Assembly (NCBI RefSeq): GCF_002086275.1
Contig: NZ_MVHT01000023.1
Coordinates: forward strand, 1 to 64,000
Source of the DNA: Mycobacterium intermedium
GTDB lineage: Bacteria > Actinomycetota > Actinomycetes > Mycobacteriales > Mycobacteriaceae
DNA: 64,000 nt
Reading direction: 5' to 3'
Of the stretch, positions 29,570 to 39,752 are shown one piece after another. The position numbers were made by a program, and so were the translations under genes. The notes under the pieces are model-generated. The model had not been told where the DNA came from. It did no database searches and saw only the letters and a list, made by a program, of their open reading frames with translations. Within the stretch, counting starts at the first letter, position 1, and every line of letters starts with the position of its first letter.

Positions 29570-30574
29570 ATGGGCTCCTATGTCGCCGGAACGGGCGAAT
29601 TCAACCGCGATACGAACTACATCACCACGCGGATCACCGCTGACGGGCGAGACGGGTATCCGGTAGAGCCCGGCCGTTATCGGCTGGTGGTTGCGCGGGC
29701 CTGCCCGTGGGCGAACCGCACCATCATCGTGCGACGGCTGCTGGGCCTGGAAGACGTTCTGTCCATTGGCTTTTGCGGTCCCACGCACGACGAGCGCAGC
29801 TGGACCTTCGACCTGGATCCCGGCGGCGTCGACCCGGTGCTGAAGATTCCGCGTTTGCAGGACGCGTACTTCAAGCGATTCCCCGACTATCCGAAGGGGA
29901 TCACCGTCCCGGCGATCGTCGACGTGCCCACCGGGGCGGTGGTGACCAATGACTTCGCTCAGATGACCCTGGACTTTTCCACCGAGTGGACCGCATACCA
30001 CCGCGAGGGTGCGCCGCAGCTTTACCCTGAGCCGCTGCGCGCCGAGATCGACGAGGTAAGCACGAAGATCTACACCGAGATCAATAACGGCGTGTACCGC
30101 TGCGGGTTCGCCGGCAAGCAGGATGCCTATGAAGCGGCCTATGACCGCCTTTTTGCCGCGCTTGATTGGGTAAGCGAACGACTGGCCAACCAGCGATATC
30201 TGGTCGGCGACACGATTACCGAGGCGGACGTGCGGTTGTTCACCACACTGGCCCGCTTCGACCCCGTTTACCACGGGCATTTCAAGTGCAACAGATCAAA
30301 ACTCAGCGAGATGCCGGTGTTGTGGGCCTACGCCCGGGACCTATTCCAGACGCCCGGTTTCGGCGACACCATCGACTTCGTCCAGATCAAGCAGCACTAC
30401 TACATCGTGCACAGCGACATCAACCCCACCGGCGTCGTGCCGAAGGGCCCTGACCTGAGCAACTGGCTCGCCCCGCACGGACGAGAAGAATTGGGTGGCA
30501 GGCCGTTTGGCGACGGTACGCCACCAGGACCGCCGGTTGACGGTGAGCGGGTGCCGGACGGCCACGGCGCCTAG
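29570..30574 (+). CDS. Glutathionyl-hydroquinone-reductase-like (Xi-class GST) protein
   Basis: 334 aa. The active-site motif C45-P-W-A (ARACPWANR) is the signature of Xi-class GSTs, which reduce S-thiolated hydroquinones. An all-alpha C-terminal domain has VGDTITEADVRLFTTL and RFDPVYHGHFKCN. Mycobacteria use mycothiol rather than glutathione, so the real thiol is probably mycothiol (inference). Only five bases separate it from fadE10, implying co-transcription. The last 40 residues are Pro/Gly-rich and unusual for the family. Confidence 0.88.
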   Translation: MGSYVAGTGEFNRDTNYITTRITADGRDGYPVEPGRYRLVVARACPWANRTIIVRRLLGLEDVLSIGFCGPTHDERSWTFDLDPGGVDPVLKIPRLQDAYFKRFPDYPKGITVPAIVDVPTGAVVTNDFAQMTLDFSTEWTAYHREGAPQLYPEPLRAEIDEVSTKIYTEINNGVYRCGFAGKQDAYEAAYDRLFAALDWVSERLANQRYLVGDTITEADVRLFTTLARFDPVYHGHFKCNRSKLSEMPVLWAYARDLFQTPGFGDTIDFVQIKQHYYIVHSDINPTGVVPKGPDLSNWLAPHGREELGGRPFGDGTPPGPPVDGERVPDGHGA

Positions 30575-30613
30575 CCGGCTGGGCCGGCCTGCCGTCTCGA
30601 TAAGCCAGGTGCC

Positions 30614-31102
30614 TCAAAAGGCCAGGCGCACAGACCACTCCGCATGGGGGTATTCGATCACCTCGCCGTCCGGGGTGCCGACCAACGTAAGTAACTGCAC
30701 GACTATGCCGGTGACTTTCCCGCGATGCGGGTCGACGGTCGGGATGGTGACCGCCAGTCGGGTCTTCGGCCGGAACAGGCTTTCGGTGATGTCCCTCGGA
30801 TCCTCGTATGTCAGCAATAAGCGCCAAGGGGCACGAGAAATTGCCTCGGGAACCGAGAGTTGTACCGGGTAACGTTCGTTTGCCCGCAGTTCGCCGATGG
30901 TCTCCGGTGTGTAGCAGTCGTCGAGATTGAGCACCTTGCAGTACCGGTAGGGCCCGACGCGAGTCAGGTGCCCGTTCGTGTAGGCGCTGATCTGCGGCCA
31001 GCGCGGACCGGGTTGGCGGACCAACAGCCAGGTGCCGAAACCCGCCCCGACCATCAGCAACACCACCACGAGCGCGATGGCGGTGGCTCGACCTCGTTTC
31101 AC
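30614..31102 (-). CDS. Membrane-anchored DUF2771-type protein
   Basis: 162 aa from GTG 31102, matching Rv0875c in length and position. It has one N-terminal transmembrane anchor (TAIALVVVLLMVGAGFGTWLLV, about 6-28) and a secreted beta-rich domain with two cysteines (YCKVLNLDDCYTPE). The overlap GTGA with the upstream MFS gene shows coupling. The function is unknown. Confidence 0.86.
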   Translation of the reverse strand: MKRGRATAIALVVVLLMVGAGFGTWLLVRQPGPRWPQISAYTNGHLTRVGPYRYCKVLNLDDCYTPETIGELRANERYPVQLSVPEAISRAPWRLLLTYEDPRDITESLFRPKTRLAVTIPTVDPHRGKVTGIVVQLLTLVGTPDGEVIEYPHAEWSVRLAF

Positions 31103-32817
31103 TGGGGCATCACCGGCGCGCCCCGGCGAGTGCCCTCCTGTTCCACCATGACCGGCCTGTTGCCGCCGAGGCCGGGGATCAAGGAATGGCCCTGGAAGCT
31201 GACCAGGGTCTGTGCCAGACCCAGGATCAGCAGGGAACTGACCGCGGTGAAACCGACCCACAATTCCGTGTAGACCAACACCCCGACGGCGCCGCCTAGC
31301 ACCCAGGCCAATTGCAGCGTCGACTCCGAGCGGCCGAACCCCGACGCACGGGATTCCTCGGGCAGGTCGTGTTGCAAAGCAGCGTCCAGTGAAGCCTTGC
31401 CAATGGCGCTGGCCCCCGACGTGATGAGGGTGGCGATGGCGGCCATGACCAATGTGCCCGCCACCGCGGCCGCCAATGCCACCGCGGTCACCACGACGGT
31501 GCAGCGCACCACCAGCACCGCCGGCCTGCCCAATCGCAGTCGAGCGGCGGCGAAGTTGCCCGCGAAATTACCGATCGCGGCCGCGGCCCCGATGGTGCCG
31601 AGCATCGCGACCTGGACCCAGCCGTCGGCGTCGTGTGCTTTGGCGACAAACGCCGGATAAAGGAACAGGAAGCCGACCATCACCTTGACCGTGCAGTTAC
31701 CCCACAGAGAGGTAATGATGTTGCGGCCCAACGGCTGTCGCAGCGCACCGCCGACCTTTGGCGGCTTGACGTGGCCCGGCCGGGGACCCCGCATCGTGTC
31801 CATGTCGCGGTGATAGCTCAGCGTGGCCGGTACCTCGCCCGTCGTCACCTCGACCCAACTCGGTATCCGCATCGACAACAGCGCACCGACGATCGTGACC
31901 GCGACGACGACGAACAGCGCTCCGGGCAGCCGGAACAACTGGGTGCAGGCGAACTCGACGCCCGCCGCGATGGCTCCCCCCACGATCGTGCCGCCAAGCA
32001 GGCCGAACACGGTCAGTCGGGAGTTGACCCTGACCAGGTCGATCGTCGGCGGCATGACTCTGGGTGTCACCGCGCTGCGCAGCACACTGAACGACTTGGA
32101 GAAGACCATCATCGCCAGGGCGCACGGGTAGAGCACCCACGGTGGGAAGCTGCCGGTGATGCCGTCGTAATTCATGACCAACACCAACGCCAACACCGTG
32201 CGCAGCGCAAAAGACATGGCCAGCGCGACGCGACGGCCGTGCTGCAGCTTGTCCAGTGCCGGGCCGATGAGCGGGGCGATCACCGCGAACGGCGCGATGG
32301 TGATCAACAGGTATAGCGCGACCCTCGACTTGCTTTCGCCGGTGGCAGCGGCGAAGAACAACGTGTTGGCCAGGGCGACCGCCATCGCGGAGTCGACCGC
32401 AAAGTTCGCCATCACCGGCCAGGTCAGCGCGGTGAGCCCGGACTTGTCCGCGCCGTCGGCGGTGGCGGCCCGCTGCACCATCCAGTACATGCGGGAACCC
32501 ATCTCGCGGCTGCGCATCGCCGCGGCGCGGGTGACGGTGATCCGCTCGCCGTTGCTGAAACCGCGCGGGGGTGGTTGCTCGGTGTCGCGTGGGGGCGGCG
32601 GCGGCTCTTCGCCCAGTGGTGGCAGGTAACGGTTGGCGCTCGGCATCGGCGGTGGACGTCGTGTCCGCCGATAGTCAGCACTGTTCGGCCGCGGGGGACC
32701 CGGCGAATCGGCCGGATAATTGGCCATTCCCGGGTGTTCGTTGAACGACGCATTGGGATAGCGGCGGCCAGGGGGCGGGTCCATACGGCCCGGGTGATCA
32801 CGCCGCCGTCCAGACAC
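31099..32817 (-). CDS. MFS-type multi-pass membrane transporter
   Basis: 572 aa from GTG 32817, matching Rv0876c. A Pro/Arg-rich cytoplasmic N terminus (about 1-95, PPLGEEPPPPPRDTEQ) precedes about 12 hydrophobic segments, including FAVDSAMAVALANTLFFAA, VLYPCALAMMVFSKSFSV and VQVAMLGTIGAAAAIGNFAG. The substrate is unknown. The start is uncertain because several in-frame starts lie in the Pro-rich tail. Confidence 0.86.
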   Translation of the reverse strand: MSGRRRDHPGRMDPPPGRRYPNASFNEHPGMANYPADSPGPPRPNSADYRRTRRPPPMPSANRYLPPLGEEPPPPPRDTEQPPPRGFSNGERITVTRAAAMRSREMGSRMYWMVQRAATADGADKSGLTALTWPVMANFAVDSAMAVALANTLFFAAATGESKSRVALYLLITIAPFAVIAPLIGPALDKLQHGRRVALAMSFALRTVLALVLVMNYDGITGSFPPWVLYPCALAMMVFSKSFSVLRSAVTPRVMPPTIDLVRVNSRLTVFGLLGGTIVGGAIAAGVEFACTQLFRLPGALFVVVAVTIVGALLSMRIPSWVEVTTGEVPATLSYHRDMDTMRGPRPGHVKPPKVGGALRQPLGRNIITSLWGNCTVKVMVGFLFLYPAFVAKAHDADGWVQVAMLGTIGAAAAIGNFAGNFAAARLRLGRPAVLVVRCTVVVTAVALAAAVAGTLVMAAIATLITSGASAIGKASLDAALQHDLPEESRASGFGRSESTLQLAWVLGGAVGVLVYTELWVGFTAVSSLLILGLAQTLVSFQGHSLIPGLGGNRPVMVEQEGTRRGAPVMPQ

Positions 32818-32920
32818 GAATCAATTCTGTCCTATCCTGACTCCTCGCGTAGCGAACCGGGTGTGGCTCGGTTTCCGTGTCTTCCGGCAGTATGGAGACG
32901 CGATGCAGAGAGGGGATAGC

Positions 32921-34087
32921 GTGACCGGACCCGGCCCGGATTCCACTGCGGAATCCGCTTTGGACACCGGCACCGAAGCCGGCGGTGTGACGGTGGCCGA
33001 GTGGCCCGAGGAATTGGCGACCGTGCTCACGGGTGCGGTCGACCAGGCCAGGGCCGCCGTCGAGGAATTCAGCGGTCCGGACGCCGTCGGCGACTATCTG
33101 GGCGTCAGTTACGAGGATCCGAACACCGCTACGCACCGCTTCCTGGCGCATCTGACCGGCTATCAGGGCTGGCAGTGGGCGGTTGTCGTGGCCACTTACC
33201 CGGGTTCTGACCGCGCCACGATCAGCGAAGTCGTGCTGGTTCCCGGCCCGACAGCATTGCTGGCGCCCCAGTGGGTGCCGTGGGAGGAGCGGGTGCGGCC
33301 GGGGGATTTGAGCCCCGGAGACCTGCTCGCCCCGGCCAAGGACGACCCGCGTCTGGTTCCGGGCTACACCGCCAGCGGCGACCCCGCAGTCGACGAGGTC
33401 GCTGTCGAGCTGGGATTGGGCCGACGCTGGGTGATGAGCCCCTTGGGGCGGGCTCAAGCCGCCGAACGGTGGCACTACGGCGAGTACGGGCCGGACTCGC
33501 CCATGTCGCGCTCGACCAAACGAGTGTGCCGCGACTGCGGGTTCTTCCTGCCGCTGGCCGGGTCGCTGGGAGCGATGTTCGGGGTGTGCGGCAACGAACT
33601 GTCCGCCGACGGCCATGTCGTGGACAAGCACTACGGTTGCGGCGCCCACTCCGACACCCCCGCACCGGCGGGCACCGGTTCACCGGCGTATGAGCCGTAC
33701 GACGACGGATTGCTGGACATCGCGGCTAATCCGGTGGTGGAGTCGGCTCATTCGGAGTCGGACACCGCGGAGCCGGCTCCGGCAGAGCCGTCTGCTGCGG
33801 CAGAGCCGTCTGCTGCGGCAGAGCCGCCTGCTGCGGAACCGGCTGACGAGGAGCAGGGAACGCCTGAGCCGGTTACGTCAGAGCCGGCTGCGGCAGAGCT
33901 GGTCACGCCAGAGGCGGTCACGCCAGAGGCGTCGGCTCCGACACCGGCCGCTGCTGAGCCGCTCACTGTCGAGGCGTCTACGCCCGAACCCTCGAGCCCG
34001 GAGCCGGCCCCGGAGCCGGTAACCCCGGAGGCGTCTGCTCCCGAGCCGCCCGCAGCGGAGCCGCCAGCTCCCGAGCCGTCGGCCTAG
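32921..34087 (+). CDS. DUF3027 family protein with Pro/Glu/Ala-rich tail
   Basis: 388 aa from GTG 32921, which has AGAGGGG five to seven bases upstream; ATG 32903 is an alternative. It matches Rv0877. The conserved domain (about 20-245) ends in a probable zinc site, CRDCGFFLP ... GVCGNELS ... HYGCGAHS. The C-terminal ~130 residues are a low-complexity repeat (AEPSAAAEPSAAAEPPAAEP, VTPEAVTPEASAP) that is longer than in the M. tuberculosis protein (262 aa). The function is unknown. Confidence 0.85.
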   Translation: MTGPGPDSTAESALDTGTEAGGVTVAEWPEELATVLTGAVDQARAAVEEFSGPDAVGDYLGVSYEDPNTATHRFLAHLTGYQGWQWAVVVATYPGSDRATISEVVLVPGPTALLAPQWVPWEERVRPGDLSPGDLLAPAKDDPRLVPGYTASGDPAVDEVAVELGLGRRWVMSPLGRAQAAERWHYGEYGPDSPMSRSTKRVCRDCGFFLPLAGSLGAMFGVCGNELSADGHVVDKHYGCGAHSDTPAPAGTGSPAYEPYDDGLLDIAANPVVESAHSESDTAEPAPAEPSAAAEPSAAAEPPAAEPADEEQGTPEPVTSEPAAAELVTPEAVTPEASAPTPAAAEPLTVEASTPEPSSPEPAPEPVTPEASAPEPPAAEPPAPEPSA

Positions 34088-34539
34088 TTCTTCTCGGCCG
34101 CGGCTTTGATCTTGGCCAGCGAGGCCTGCATGCCTTCGACCAATTCGCGTTCGAAATTCGTCGTACCGCCCAACAAGGCATTGACCGTCAGGTTGGAAAC
34201 CGCGGTGACGCCGTTTTCGGCGTGCCTGCTTTCGGTCACCCGGGTGCCTTCGCCGTTGGGCTCGAGCTCGTAGGTCCACACAGTGTGGTTGGTGTTCACC
34301 TTGAACGCCAGCCGCTTGTTGGGGACGACGTCGACGATCGTGCACGTCGTGGGCCAGAACAGGCGATTGCGGCGATTGAAGTTGAGGGTGCGAGCGCCGG
34401 GCCGCAGCTGGCCGAATGGACGCATCCAGCGGCACTGCGGGCTCCATTCCGGCATACGCCGCAAATCGGAAATGAGCGCCCAGACCTTTTCGGGCGGAGC
34501 ATCGATGTCGATCTGCGCTTGTAGGAGCGGGGCTACCAT
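34084..34539 (-). CDS. SRPBCC family protein (fourth in window)
   Basis: 151 aa from ATG 34539 with a strong GGAGGA. The opening is LQAQIDIDAPPEKVWALISD, then RMPEWSPQCR and VVPNKRLAFKVNTNHTVWTY. It is a polyketide-cyclase/dehydrase-like lipid-binding fold, distinct from the three paralogues near 2-5 kb. It overlaps the DUF3027 stop by four bases (convergent). It occupies the site where M. tuberculosis has PPE13 (Rv0878c). Confidence 0.85.
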   Translation of the reverse strand: MVAPLLQAQIDIDAPPEKVWALISDLRRMPEWSPQCRWMRPFGQLRPGARTLNFNRRNRLFWPTTCTIVDVVPNKRLAFKVNTNHTVWTYELEPNGEGTRVTESRHAENGVTAVSNLTVNALLGGTTNFERELVEGMQASLAKIKAAAEKN

Positions 34540-34562
34540 TTGTCCTCCGGGTTTGGGTGGTT

Positions 34563-34838
34563 TCATTTTCGGTCGATGTGCGTTTCCAGTCCGGATTGCG
34601 CACCGCGAGAGCCGCGCCGGACGGCGGCCAGTTGCCAGACAAAGATGCTCGTTCCGATCACCCCCACGCCCAGTCCCGCTAGGGTCTGCGGGCGCCAACT
34701 GTCCAGGCTGGGGACCAAGAAGGCGGCCACCGCGGCGACTGCCCAGGCCAGCGCGCCGACCGCGATGACCGGCCATATGGCCAGCAAGCCTCGCGGCAGG
34801 GGCGGCGGCTCCAGTGCGTGGGGTCGTTCGGCGCTCAT
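34563..34838 (-). CDS. Small two-helix membrane protein (DUF2530-like)
   Basis: 91 aa from ATG 34838, matching Rv0879c in size. Two hydrophobic segments lie at about 18-42 (LLAIWPVIAVGALAWAVAAV) and 50-70 (TLAGLGVGVIGTSIFVWQL). The C terminus is basic. It lies 23 bp upstream of the SRPBCC gene on the same strand. The function is unknown. Confidence 0.83.
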   Translation of the reverse strand: MSAERPHALEPPPLPRGLLAIWPVIAVGALAWAVAAVAAFLVPSLDSWRPQTLAGLGVGVIGTSIFVWQLAAVRRGSRGAQSGLETHIDRK

Positions 34839-34974
34839 CAAGTCTCAACATAGCGTGGCGCAATCGAGCGGATGTTGAGGACGCAGGCGTCAGGGTTGGA
34901 TCCATTCGCCCGCCACGGGCACACGCAACACCCAAGAACACACTCAATGCCGTCGTACGTTGTAATGTCGCGCT

Positions 34975-35406
34975 GTGCCTGACAGCTACGCGCGGCTGGC
35001 CAGCGATTTGTCGTTGGCGGTCATGCGGCTAGCCCGCCAACTGCGATTTCGGAACCCGTCATCGCCAGTGACGTTGTCCCAGCTATCAGCGTTGACGACG
35101 TTGCTGAATGAGGGGGCGATGACACCTGGCGCTCTCGCCATTCGGGAACGGGTCCGCCCGCCGTCAATGACCAGGGTGATCGCCTCCCTCGCCGACATGG
35201 GGTTGGTGGAGCGTGTCCCGCATCCCGTCGACGGTCGGCAGGTATTGGTGTCGGTGTCTGAGTCCGGCGCCGAGTTGGTCACGGCCGCTCGGCGGGCCCG
35301 TCAGGAATGGCTTGCCGACCGTCTGGCGACGCTCGACGAAGGCCAGCGTGAACTCCTGCGCCAGGCCGCCGAGCTGATGTCGACTCTGGTCGACGAGAGC
35401 CCGTGA
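34975..35406 (+). CDS. MarR-family transcriptional regulator
   Basis: 143 aa from GTG 34975, the same length as Rv0880. The winged helix is [40 protein letters not shown] and the wing [15 protein letters not shown]. Dimerisation helices lie at both ends. It overlaps the downstream methyltransferase gene by GTGA and is divergent from the small membrane protein over 136 bp. Confidence 0.93.
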   Translation: MPDSYARLASDLSLAVMRLARQLRFRNPSSPVTLSQLSALTTLLNEGAMTPGALAIRERVRPPSMTRVIASLADMGLVERVPHPVDGRQVLVSVSESGAELVTAARRARQEWLADRLATLDEGQRELLRQAAELMSTLVDESP

Positions 35407-36221
35407 CCGCGCTTGTCCAGGACATCAGCGACCCCGACGATCCACGGTTGGATGATTTTCGGGACCTGAACAGCGTCGACCGACGGCCCGACCTGCCCAC
35501 CGGCAAGGGACTGGTGATCGCCGAGGGGGTGCTGGTCGTGCAGCGCATGCTGGCCTCCCGCTTCACCCCGCGCGCCCTTCTCGGCACCGACCGCAGACTC
35601 GCCGAGCTCAAGGATGATCTGGTCGGGGTCGAGGCGCCCTACTACCGGGTCTCGGCGGAGCTTATGGCGCAAGTGGTGGGTTTTCACCTCAATCGTGGGG
35701 TGCTGGCCAGTGCCAGTCGGGTGGGCGAGCCGACCGTCGCCGAAGTGGTCAATGGGGCCCGCACCGTCGCGGTGCTGGAAGGGGTCAACGACCACGAGAA
35801 TCTGGGCTCGATATTCCGCAACGCGGCCGGCTTGGGAGTCGACGCGGTGGCTTTCGGAAGTGGCTGTGCGGATCCGCTCTATCGGCGGGCGGTCCGGGTT
35901 TCGATGGGGCACGCGCTCCTGGTGCCGTTTGCGCGCGCGACGCAGTGGCCCGGCGACCTGGTGATGTTGAGGGAGCGCGGCTTCCGTCTGCTAGCGATGA
36001 CGCCGCAGGGCGACGCGTGCCCGCTGCCCCAGGCGATGGCCGCGGTGCGCGACCAGCCGGTGGCGCTGTTGGTGGGCGCGGAGGGCCCTGGTCTGACGGC
36101 GACCGCGCTGCGGATCAGCGACATGCGGGTGCGCATCCCGATGTCGCGGGGGACCGACTCACTCAACGTCGCGACGGCCGCCGCGTTGGCGTTCTACGAG
36201 CGGGTTAGGCTCGGCCGGTGA
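35403..36221 (+). CDS. SpoU/TrmH (SPOUT) family RNA 2'-O-methyltransferase
   Basis: 272 aa from GTG 35403, matching Rv0881. The N-terminal RNA-binding substrate domain (1-105) precedes the SPOUT knot with motif 1 [17 protein letters not shown], motif 2 [10 protein letters not shown] and motif 3 [18 protein letters not shown]. It methylates a ribose in rRNA or tRNA using SAM; the site is unknown. It overlaps both neighbours by four bases. Confidence 0.92.
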   Translation: MTALVQDISDPDDPRLDDFRDLNSVDRRPDLPTGKGLVIAEGVLVVQRMLASRFTPRALLGTDRRLAELKDDLVGVEAPYYRVSAELMAQVVGFHLNRGVLASASRVGEPTVAEVVNGARTVAVLEGVNDHENLGSIFRNAAGLGVDAVAFGSGCADPLYRRAVRVSMGHALLVPFARATQWPGDLVMLRERGFRLLAMTPQGDACPLPQAMAAVRDQPVALLVGAEGPGLTATALRISDMRVRIPMSRGTDSLNVATAAALAFYERVRLGR

Positions 36222-36490
36222 ATCACCAACCCGTCCCGTGGGGAACGGGTTTGACGGTGGCCGCGTTCGTGGCCGCGGTCACCGGAGCGGCCATGGTGGT
36301 GCTGAGTCTCGGGCTTATCCGGGTGCACCCGTTGTTGGCGGTGGGGCTCAATCTGGTGGCGGTCGGTGGCCTGGCGCCGACGTTGTGGGCGTGGCGGCGC
36401 ACGGCGGTGGCGCGTTGGTTCGTGCTGGGTACCGGCGTGGGCGTGACGGTTGCCTGGCTGGCCTTGCTCGCCCTGACCGTCCTCGGTTAA
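36218..36490 (+). CDS. Small membrane protein (DUF2537-like)
   Basis: 90 aa from GTG 36218, matching Rv0882. Three hydrophobic segments are visible (LTVAAFVAAVTGAAMVVLSL, LLAVGLNLVAVGGLAPTLWA and FVLGTGVGVTVAWLALLALT). It overlaps the methyltransferase stop by GTGA. It ends four bases into the convergent sepH gene. Confidence 0.85.
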   Translation: MNHQPVPWGTGLTVAAFVAAVTGAAMVVLSLGLIRVHPLLAVGLNLVAVGGLAPTLWAWRRTAVARWFVLGTGVGVTVAWLALLALTVLG

Positions 36491-37257
36491 CGGTGTCCGC
36501 TCGAGCGGACACCGAGCAGCACGTCCTCCCAAGCGGGAATGGTGGGCTTGCCGCGCCGGCTGCTTGTGGGTTGCTGGGGTGCCGCGGCGGGCGCGGGTTC
36601 GGCGTCGGACTCTTTAGCCGACTCATCGAAGTCGATGCGAGCCACCGGTGCGAGGGGGCGTAGCGGGGCCCTGAAGTTGGGGTCGATCAGCTCATTGGCC
36701 GCGTCGTCGATTGCGGTGGTCGTGCCGCCGTGGGCACCGGGCGTGTAGCGGAAATGCGCGACGTTGTCCGACCGACCGGCCTTCCAGGACAGCTGCACCG
36801 TCCAGCGGCCGTCTTCGTTGCGCCAGGCGTCCCAACTGAGCTTGTCAGGACGCAGGCCGCGGTTGACGAACGCCGCGGTGACCGTTTCCAGCAGGGTCAG
36901 CACGGCGGGGCCGTCGCCGAGGACCGGGTGCGATGCCGTTGCCAGCTCTGCGGCGCGCGAACGTTCCAGCAGCACCGGGTGGGCGAACCGCTTGATGCGC
37001 GAGATGTCAGAGCCCGATGCGGCGGCGACCTGCTCGACGGAAGCCCCGGCGCGGATCCGGGCCTGAATTTCTTTTGGGCTCAGCATGTCGGTGACTTGGA
37101 TGTCGAGCTCAGGCTGCTCCGGTGGTGCCGGTTCGCCACGCAGTGCCGCCCGCAATCGTTCATCGGCCGGCACCTTGTACTTGTCGGCTGAGCTGGGCCC
37201 CTCGCAGATGAGGTATTTGCCGTCGGCATCAAGCCCAACCACTTTGAGTTCCCGCAT
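36487..37257 (-). CDS. sepH: Septation protein SepH (DUF3071)
   Basis: 256 aa from ATG 37257, matching Rv0883c. The conserved N-terminal DUF3071 core (1-170) begins MRELKVVGLDADGKYLICEG and contains a helix-turn-helix (SPKEIQARIRAGASVEQVAA). The C-terminal tail is disordered and Pro/Ala-rich, ending with a conserved WEDVLLGVRSS. SepH stimulates FtsZ assembly during division in actinobacteria. Confidence 0.9.
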   Translation of the reverse strand: MRELKVVGLDADGKYLICEGPSSADKYKVPADERLRAALRGEPAPPEQPELDIQVTDMLSPKEIQARIRAGASVEQVAAASGSDISRIKRFAHPVLLERSRAAELATASHPVLGDGPAVLTLLETVTAAFVNRGLRPDKLSWDAWRNEDGRWTVQLSWKAGRSDNVAHFRYTPGAHGGTTTAIDDAANELIDPNFRAPLRPLAPVARIDFDESAKESDAEPAPAAAPQQPTSSRRGKPTIPAWEDVLLGVRSSGHR

Positions 37258-37366
37258 GGTTTCTCCTCGCAGGCTCCGAGCAGGTGAGCACCGGACCTGT
37301 TACGAGCGAACTCTAGTGGGCCAAGTCCGGTTAACCTCGCTGACACGCGGGGCGAGGCCCACCGAG

Positions 37367-37398
37367 CGTCGAGCGTCACGTCAGCGTGGCGCTCGGTG
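37367..37398. terminator. Hairpin downstream of serC
   Basis: A 14-bp stem (three G-U pairs) is formed by 37367-37380 and 37385-37398 around a TCAG loop. It lies 34 bp past the serC stop on its strand and upstream of sepH. There is no U-tract, as usual in mycobacteria. Confidence 0.5.
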
Positions 37399-37431
37399 GC
37401 GGGCTCAGCGAGCGCGGTGTGGAAAGGCAGG

Positions 37432-38673
<1,242 letters not shown>

Positions 38674-38712
38674 TCACTACACGTCCGATCGAAACCTCAT
38701 TGAGGAGGCTTG

Positions 38713-39735
38713 ATGGCCAGGACGCGCATGGTTCGACGCTGGCGCCGAAATATGGAGGTGCGCGACGACGCCGAGTATGTGGAGATGCTCGCCACACTGT
38801 CCGAGGGGTCTGTGCGGCGAAACTTCAACCCATACACCGACATCGACTGGGACTCACCGGAGTTCGCCGTCACCGACGACGATCCCCGGTGGATCCTCCC
38901 AGCGACGGACCCGCTGGGCCGGCACCCTTGGTACCAGGCGCAGTCGCGGGAACGCCAGATCAAGATCGGGATGTGGCGGCAGGCCAATGTGGCCAAGGTT
39001 GGACTGCACTTCGAGTCCATTCTGATCCGCGGCCTGATGAACTACACCTTCTGGATGCCTAACGGTTCCCCGGAATATCGGTACTGCCTGCACGAATCGG
39101 TCGAAGAGTGCAACCACACGATGATGTTCCAGGAGATGATCAACCGCGTCGGCGCGGACGTGCCGGGCATGCCGCGTCGGCTGCGTTGGATTTCGCCGTT
39201 CATCCCGCTGATCGCCGGCCCGATGCCGGTGGCGTTCTTCATCGGCGTGTTGGCCGGCGAAGAGCCGATCGACCACACGCAGAAGCAGGTGTTGCGCGAA
39301 GGCAAGCCACTGCACCCAATCATGGAGCGCGTGATGTCCATTCACGTCGCCGAGGAGGCGCGGCACATCTCGTTCGCGCACGAGTACCTGCGTAAGCGAT
39401 TGCCGAAATTGACCCGCAGCCAACGGTTCTGGATCTCGCTGACCTTCCCGCTGACCATGCGGTCGCTGTGCAACGCGATCCTGATTCCGCCCAAGGAGTT
39501 CTGGGAGGAATTCGACATCCCGCGCTCGGTCAAGAAGGAACTGTTCTTCCGGTCGCCGGAATCGCGGAAGTGGTTGCGCGACATGTTCAGTGACGTGCGG
39601 ATGCTGGCCTACGACACCGGGCTGATGGAAAATCGCTCGGCCCGGTTGATGTGGCGGCTCTGCAAGATCGACGGCAAACCGTCGCGTTACCGCAGCGAAC
39701 CGCAGCGCGCGCATTTGGCCGTTCCGGCTGCTTAG
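38713..39735 (+). CDS. AurF-like diiron oxygenase
   Basis: 340 aa from ATG 38713 with a perfect GAGGAGG Shine-Dalgarno, matching Rv0885. The diiron ligands are visible as HESVEECNH and HVAEEARHISFAHEY (two ExxH motifs on antiparallel helices), plus GLHFESILIRGLMNY. AurF-type enzymes are N-oxygenases or alkane/amine oxygenases; the substrate here is not known. It lies 17 bp upstream of fprB, a ferredoxin reductase that could supply electrons. Confidence 0.88.
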   Translation: MARTRMVRRWRRNMEVRDDAEYVEMLATLSEGSVRRNFNPYTDIDWDSPEFAVTDDDPRWILPATDPLGRHPWYQAQSRERQIKIGMWRQANVAKVGLHFESILIRGLMNYTFWMPNGSPEYRYCLHESVEECNHTMMFQEMINRVGADVPGMPRRLRWISPFIPLIAGPMPVAFFIGVLAGEEPIDHTQKQVLREGKPLHPIMERVMSIHVAEEARHISFAHEYLRKRLPKLTRSQRFWISLTFPLTMRSLCNAILIPPKEFWEEFDIPRSVKKELFFRSPESRKWLRDMFSDVRMLAYDTGLMENRSARLMWRLCKIDGKPSRYRSEPQRAHLAVPAA

Positions 39736-39752
39736 GCTTAACGAGTTCGCTT

